Shown in pieces: positions 58,068-64,000 of a DNA stretch of 64,000 nucleotides; positions within the stretch are counted from its first letter, which is position 1, and every line of letters starts with the position of its first letter. Below the pieces are notes generated by a model, which made no database searches, was not told where the DNA came from, and saw only the letters and a program-made list of their open reading frames with translations. A program made the translations under genes and the position numbers. The stretch is from Multifurca ochricompacta. Taxonomy: Eukaryota > Basidiomycota > Agaricomycetes > Russulales > Russulaceae. The DNA lies in the NCBI GenBank assembly GCA_022496185.1, contig WTXG01000013.1:310001-374000 (forward strand), read 5' to 3'.

Positions 58068-60891
58068 TAGTGATGTTCCGGCCCAGCTTGGCCCAAAAGC
58101 CGCGGCTTTGGCTCGGCCTGAGGCGGCTCCGGCTTTCCTGAAGTCTGGGCCGAGCCAAAGCCGCACAGACGGCTTGGCCCTGGCCTGGCTTGGCCCAAGC
58201 CACGGCTTTTGACGTAGAACTAGTAGTTTGTTTTCCTTTTTTAGAAATCAAGTTCTGAGACAAGCGCCAGCCACGCGGGCCCAAGTGCACAGGTGAGACG
58301 TGCCATTGTGCGAGCTCACATGCACCGGGGCCACAGTCATATATATAACGGGTGCTTCTATCCCGCACTTGCTATGTAAGATTAGATAAGATGTAAATGT
58401 CGTAGTAAACTCAGAGGTGATAAAATCCTAGTTGGAAAGCTGCCCAGAACGCGGAGATTAATGCACGCGTAAGGCTTGAAGCAGTCAGAGGACTCTGCCT
58501 TGCTTATGCAGCAAGAATAGACCTATATTGAACTTTGCTAAGAGCCTACAGCCCCAAGAGGACAAGATCAGCTGGGCCTGAGTAAATACAAAGATAAACC
58601 GCACCTACAGCCCCAAGAGGACAAGATGGGGTCTGTAGCGTGCTACAGGGTGTCTTTAAATACGTTCTAGTACTATCCTATGAAATAGCAAAGCCGATCG
58701 AGCGTGCAATGTAAATCTAAGTAGTTATCAGTGGCTTACTTTTCTAAGTACCCTGACACATCTTGTTTACTAACGCGCGATCGTTTCTGCTGGTCTGGCA
58801 TTATCTAAAATACATACTAGACTACTTTAGATCACTCTATAATCAAATCGTCAATTTGTATTACTCAAACAATGGCCGCATGTATCTATAATGTCCATTG
58901 CTGCATAGGGCAGCAACTACTTCGCATTGCGTGGACCGGGTCAGAACGGTCCGAACTCCTTCTTATCTTATCTATATCTAAGAAGGTCGACTTGTATAAC
59001 ACACGCACCCTCAGGATGGCTTTCAAGCGGTCCGGGATGCCAAAAATGCGCATCCAGGACAATATACTTTGTCTTTATTGTTGTTAAATAGCCTTACTAT
59101 ATCCCTTATGATGTATCTCTTGTTACAATGTCCCATTAGTAAAGTACTTGTAAATACTTTTAAAGGCGGCTCAAATCGCCTTGAATAATCATCGAAGTTA
59201 TTCCAAAGACGCTCCCTCTCCTGCTCACATTCTAAGTCATTCCAACTCATTGCTATCCTTCTTTCATATGCTAGCTCCGCGACGCCACTAAACTCGCCCA
59301 CGAACTCCGCGTCCAAGTTGCATCGACACTATCGGTGTCCATCCCTGAGCCATCATCTTCGTCCTCCATCAGCATATCATTCCAACCCTCAGCATCAGAC
59401 CCTTCTTCAGACCATTCTCCACCGTCATTGCCATCCTCCTCATCTTCACCATCTGGGTTGATCTCTGCTTCAAGAATTGAGGAAGGAGCTGGTTCTTGAA
59501 AGAGTAGATCATGTTGTATTGCACATTTGACACCCTGCAAGGCCTCGACAATATCTCCTTTGAGTCGGTTTCGATGTTTGGTGATTGTAATGCCACCCTG
59601 CGAGAATGCGCGTTCACTTGACACAGAAGATGACATGATCGATAGATAGTCGTGAGCTAGTGAGGCCCACGCAGGATGATAACGAGAGCAATTGACCTGA
59701 GAAACTTTCATGATAAGATCATTTGAACTTTGAACCGTCAGGTACAACCACTCACCCCCCACCATTTAATCGCAGACCAGCCATCCAGTACCTGCTCGCT
59801 AACATCCATGTATGCATCAAAATGCCGAGACCATGGCCTGTCAGGGTCCTCTGAAACACCAGGGTGTGAATTAGTAGTATTATCCTCATCGTCACTAAGT
59901 TCGCGAAGTAATGTACGAATCCCCCTTTTGGTCTTCTTCGACGTCGCAGATTCCTGGGGATCCAAATCCGGACCCAGTAGCAGATACCGTTCCTTGAACT
60001 AAAACACGATGAGCATGCAAAGTAACGATGAGAAAATGTTTCGCTTACCACTTCTTCAACACATTTCATGACATCATGCTGAAGTTTCGTCGACCAGTGC
60101 TTCTTGAAATACGACATTTTCTCCTTTGGATTGAGGACTAACAGAGAATCAGGAGTGTCATTGGCATGAATAATGACAACGTACTCATTGCCAATATGTA
60201 GGCTGGTGAGTATGCTGTCTTCTCATAATACTCATTGATCTTCATATATGCGGCCTCGAGGGCAGGAAAAAATTGCTGGTACTTTGGACATTCAGCACGA
60301 GATGACCATGCCCTATGAAGTGCTTCAAGGGCTGGTATGGCTAGGTGGAGGGTTGATGCTTGCTCAGACAAAAAGGCTTGTTGTGCATTATCGGCATGCT
60401 GGTAACATTGTCTCATATTTGAATAGGGAGAGCATGAAATACACATACCGCTAGTAAACCAATAAACATGTCGACACGCTGCCATTCATCGCTGTCTAGC
60501 TTAAGCGCACGGATCTTATCACGCTTTGCAGCATCGGTCTCTTCCCAACGGAGTTCATCTACAAAAGTGTCAATGGACTGTAAAAAGTTGGATATAAGAT
60601 TATCAATGGTGGAGAAAATCGTGTGTGCTCACCGTTTTATGTCGTTCAGCCCTGTCTAGCATTAGATATGTTGAAGACCATCAGACTTTCATGTCAACGA
60701 TAAGTTGGACAGGTCTTGCAATACCGGCCTTCGACTGAACGGTTTTCCACATTGCTTTTTGCTTTGATGATGACCGTTCCTTTATTACAATCAGCTTTCA
60801 TGCTTCAATTAAAACAACCTGATACATACTTTGACTGCAATTGCCCTGACTAACCCCACCTCATCGCGACTTGTTGGAACATGTGCTTCAG
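58068..60891 (-). mobile_element. hAT element (autonomous type, decayed), one end visible
   Basis: Starts TAGTGATGTTCCGG at 58068, directly after tatagaag in the LTR of copia E; the uninterrupted LTR copy at 48215-48235 confirms the entry point. Subterminal repeats of GGCCCAGCTTGG and AAGCCG type fill 58083-58215. The other terminus is hidden beyond gypsy D, which enters at 60892. The stretch 58220-59020 is non-coding as far as I can see, with a direct repeat CCTACAGCCCCAAGAGGACA at about 58547 and 58604. Confidence 0.8.
59023..60890 (-). pseudogene. hAT transposase, 5' end cut off by gypsy D
   Basis: Minus strand, several short introns. Pieces in order: TSRDEVGLVRAIAVK, KQKAMWKTVQSKAGIARPVQ, a TGA (60681-60683) in place of the arginine before WSSTYLMLDRAERHK, FVDELRWEETDAAKRDKIRA, DEWQRVDMFIGLL, ASTLHLAIPALEALHRAW, MSYFKKHWS, DGWSAIKWWG and the C-terminal dimerisation region HPAWASLAHDYLSIMSSSVSSERAFS followed by KHRNRLKGDIVEAL, then an acidic tail. 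Frame breaks occur near 59755 and 59310. The protein cuts and joins element ends and is not functional here. Confidence 0.82.
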
Positions 60892-61494
60892 TGTTACGTC
60901 CGGTGTGAGATGTTCTGCACGACTTGTGCGACAGCTTCATTCGTATGTTCAGATAAGAGACCAATAAGGCCTCTTGGAGTGTAAGTGGGTGAGTCAAAGC
61001 CAACGGGGCTGTTCCCGAGTGGCAATGTTAAGCGGAAAGTGCCAAAAGCACTGAGACGATCAAGTCAGAGGTTTCAAGGGGAAGTCCAGAAGACAAACAC
61101 CGATGTATTCAATAAGTCGAGTCTGAGGTCTACATTGTAGTTACAGTGGACTTATATACGTAATTGAATGGGCGTCTACGAGATAAGAGAACGGAGTCAT
61201 GTGGGCCCAAATATACGAAAGCGAAGGGCGTAAAGCCTAGCTTCTGATAGGGAACTAAGTAAGTGTCCAGTCGTACGATAAGGGATAAGAGATAAGGGAA
61301 AAGGAGTCAATCATAGACAAAGCGAGACAAACAGAGACAAAGTCAATCACGGGAAGGAAGTAAAGCACGTGACGGATCCCACGATGGAGACATGATCTGG
61401 TAATGTAGGGTAGGCGGCAAAAAGGGGTTGTCGTTGGGTAGGAAGAAAAAGACGGGAAGAGACGGGGTTCGTAACATCACCCCCTCTTCTGGTT

Positions 61495-62702
61495 CTAGCA
61501 GTCCCGGCTAGAAACGACTGTACCGTCATCATCCTGTACCAGCTCCAGGTAATCGTCAGCTACATTACGGTCATCCATGCTATACGACTCCAACTCTTGC
61601 AGACACGCGTGGGTACGAAGAAACCCATATGGACCACGCTGGCCACATGCACGGCATAAGTCGTAGATGGGGCAGTCGATTTCTTTATGCCCAGCGTTAT
61701 GGCGAAGGCACTTGCCGCACCAGCCTGACGGGTTGGTGATGGTTGGTGCCACTCCTACACGTCGGAAGATGCAGTGTCTGCTCCAGTGGAGATTGCTTCG
61801 ACAGTGTCGACACCATTTGCGGTTGAGGGGACAGTTCCAGCTTATGTGATACTTGCTATCACATCGCCAGCAGGTTTCCCCTGCGCGGGTTTTCATGCAA
61901 GCGTGGCATCTCCAGCCGAGTCGGCAGTAACGTCGGGGCCGCACCCAAGGTTCGAGGGGGAGGGGTCGTGCATAAGTGTCTGCGTACCTTTCAGCAATTG
62001 TCTGGTACGCATCCCCCCTTCCAACCTCTTCCTGATATCCACAATCTCCGATTCCAACTGGAACATCCCATTTGTCAGCCTTGCCATCATCTTTGCGTGC
62101 TCCTTATACTGTTGGTTTAGCGTCCTCCTCAAGGTGATACTCTTCCTCAGCCTCATGACTTCCGCCTTCAAGCGCGGCAGTCTCATGTCGTTCATCACCT
62201 CATCGATCGCGAAGGCGCGACAGTCTTCCGTGGCGAGATGCCCCAACTGTTGTCAGTCAACGTGTGGTGGAGTCGACCTGTATACCTCTCCTCCAGATAG
62301 ACAGGAGCTCCGTAAACCAGCCCATCCTTCTTCATACACCCCGCCACATCCATTCCGCCATTGGTATAGTAGATGTATTTGGCGATGGCTGTAGATCCGT
62401 CGGCCATTGTGATCTCCAAGGGGAAGTACATCAGGAGTTGGGGTTGTTGGGGATGAACGGGAATTCTGGGGCTTCGTCATCGATCTCTCCATTGAGCAGG
62501 TCGTTGGGGTGGGGGTCTTCGCGATGGGTGAAGTCGTCATTTGGGTTCGGGGATTGGTTTTTGATTCGGGCCTCTGCGCTTCATAGTCGATAGGGGAAGA
62601 GGGGCGCGTGGAGGGGTGAGCAGAAGGGAAGGCTTCCATGGCCACAGTGGTGGCAGTGAAGGCGTCGATAGCGGCGGAGGCAGCGATGAAGGAGGAAGAC
62701 AT
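61495..62702 (-). CDS. Third ORF of gypsy D: conserved domain, coiled coil and tandem zinc knuckles
   Basis: Starts ATG 62702 (SSSFIAASAAIDAF). Conserved domain at about 62431-62230 (MYFPLEITMADGSTAIAKYI, GGMDVAGCMKKDG), coiled coil at about 62190-62030 (LKAEVMRLRKSITLRRTLN, MFQLESEIVDIRKRLE), then CCHC knuckles CWRCDSKYHISWNC and CRHCRSNLHWSRHC, CGKCLRHNAGHKEIDC, a further Cys/His cluster and an acidic tail (VADDYLELVQDDDG). Frame breaks at about 62440 and 62235, and a one-base loss in a G run near 62018, divide it; the total fits about 400 residues. Function is unknown; the knuckles suggest RNA or DNA binding. Confidence 0.75.
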
Positions 62703-62775
62703 GTTAAAGTGTAGTTAGGACGTTGCTGGTGAGGCGTTGTTCTGGGGGGAAAAGTCTGGAGTTGGTTCCCCCTTT

Positions 62776-64000
62776 TTAACTGTTCTTGGGCGCTTGGGGA
62801 TGTCGTAAATGGAACTCCGCAATCAGGTCGGGGCAGAGATATCCCCAGCTGGTTCCCACGAGTTGTCAGAGTCTGGGAAACCTTTCCACTTGATCAGGTA
62901 ATACAATTTGCGCCCTCAGCCTTGTCGCTTGGAGTCTAGAATGCGCTCCACTTCCCATTCTTCTTCGCCGTCGATAAGGTCAGGCGGGGTCTCGGGAAGT
63001 TCTCTCCGTGAATGGAGGTTTCCTTGTAAGGGGTCAGAAGCTTGGCATGGAAGACTGGATGGATCTTCCATTTCGGCGGCAACTGCAGTTCGTAAGAGAC
63101 ATCTGACAGCTTCCTTGTGATTTGGAAGGGTCCATGGCGTCGGGGCGCTAATTTGGCCGAGGGGTGTGACGTGTGAATATTCCTACCCTCGAGCCACACC
63201 CAGTCATTGGTCTGATAAGGTGTGAATGTGCTTGGCTGTGCTGCCAGAAGCTGTTGCGCCTTTACCAGATTCTCATTGGCTGATTTCCGCAGCTCTTCCC
63301 ATTGGCCGATTTGTTCGGTTACTGACGGGACATTGATGGGCTTCTCTGTCCATGTGGTGCGTGGAGTCCAGCCCATGATAAGGGAGAAAGGGGTGGATTT
63401 TGTCGTCCCATTGGGCCATGAATTGTGAGCGAATTCTGCGGTCGACAGCCATTCTGCCCAGTTGTCTTGCCTGCCGTTGCACCAAAACCGGAGATACTGT
63501 TCCAACCATTGGTTCGTCCGCTCAGACTGTCCGTCTGTCTGTGGATGGTATGCCGTCGAGATATTCTGCGTGATGTCCAGCGTTTTGCATAAGGCTCTCG
63601 CGAATGCCAATGTAAAACGGGTATCTCGGTCAGAGATGATCCTTTTAGGGAGTCCGTAATGACGGTATACGTGGTTCAGGTATAGTTTCGCCACTCCTTC
63701 CGCTGTGATAGTTTCGTTGCAGGGAATGAAGAGGGCTGCTTTGGAACAATCATGGTCTGTGATTGTAAGGATAGTGTCGAAGCCTTGTGATTTGGGCAGC
63801 TTGACAATGAAGTCCATGGCGATGGTCTGGAAAGGAGTCGATGTACTGGGAGTGATGGGAAGCATTGGTGGGACTTTTGGGTGCGTGTTCACCTTGTTTG
63901 CTTGACATGATGCACATCCTCGTACGTAGCTCTCAATGTCTTTTTTCATATTGGGCCACCAATAGTCTCTCTTGGCCAGGGCATAAGTGTTGGCAATGCC
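62776..64000 (-). pseudogene. pol of gypsy D: integrase and chromodomain (partial)
   Basis: Open from the window edge to about 62936 (337 codons shown): CASCQANK, MDFIVKLPKSQGFDTI, SDRDTRFTLAFARALC, QSERTNQWLEQYLRFW, GPFQITRKLSDVSYELQLP. A one-base loss in a C run near 62990 shifts the frame before the chromodomain (YYLIKWKGFPDSDNSWEP, about 62905-62850), and a second near 62825. It ends at TAA 62776-62778. The start is outside the window. Confidence 0.85.

Larger units (their letters stand above)
60892..64000 (-). mobile_element. Ty3/gypsy chromovirus element D, 3' half, runs off the window
   Basis: The 3' LTR is 60892-61476 (minus, TGTTACG to GTAACA), followed by the polypurine tract, the third ORF and pol. 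The element enters the hAT transposase gene; the left flank is ttcag. The 5' half lies outside the window. Confidence 0.9.

Noticed and set aside
1..64000. CRISPR arrays, operons, riboswitches, rRNA genes
   Set aside because: The spliced eukaryotic genes exclude a prokaryotic reading, and none of these structures was seen.

Overview
The window is nuclear DNA from a filamentous fungus, most likely an agaricomycete (mushroom-forming basidiomycete). The evidence is genes with many introns of about 35-75 nt, a CYP-type P450, BTB/POZ proteins of mushroom type, a STAND NTPase with TPR repeats, and dense chromovirus-type Ty3/gypsy, Ty1/copia and hAT elements. Species cannot be named from the sequence.

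Left part (1-23.7 kb), gene-bearing: a long inverted repeat (96-1228); a short hAT-type MITE (2644-2818); a 12-exon cytochrome P450 (3594-5713); a serine/threonine kinase (6751-7966); a protein with two BTB domains joined by a 52-nt intron (9102-11142, minus); an unrecognised gene with an acidic middle and a C-terminal conserved domain (12405-13902); a secreted 5'-nucleotidase-like metallophosphoesterase with 16 exons (14512-17239, minus); and an NB-ARC/TPR NLR-like gene (20714-23668). Four of these genes have between one and four frame breaks. All nine breaks are net single-base deletions and the spliced models close exactly when those bases are counted back, so base-calling errors are as likely as gene decay.

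Right part (23.8-64 kb), a nested transposon cluster: a copia LTR split by full gypsy element A (24038-30663, target duplication cctta); copia element B (30910-37953) with a solo LTR inside its gag-pol (33541-34042, duplication gcctg); a region with a tRNA-like SINE head, a minisatellite and a Tc1 scrap (37954-39200); gypsy LTR pieces; gypsy element C (39868-47858) with a solo LTR in its third ORF (46557-47136, duplication aggat); copia element E on the minus strand (48052-58067); a 3.78-kb hAT-type non-autonomous element inside E (50179-53955), itself holding a solo LTR, SINE heads and a palindromic minisatellite; an hAT transposase copy (58068-60891) inside E's 5' LTR; and gypsy element D (60892 to the end, minus) inside the hAT gene.

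The most interesting points are: (1) a third ORF between integrase and 3' LTR in all three gypsy copies, encoding a conserved domain, a coiled coil and tandem CCHC zinc knuckles; (2) an 11-nt complementarity between the predicted RNA start and the primer site, implying Tf1-like self-priming; (3) a tRNA-like head plus minisatellite cassette found in two different hAT-like contexts; and (4) reciprocal C-to-T/G-to-A decay between copies, mostly at CpG, which explains many TE stop codons.
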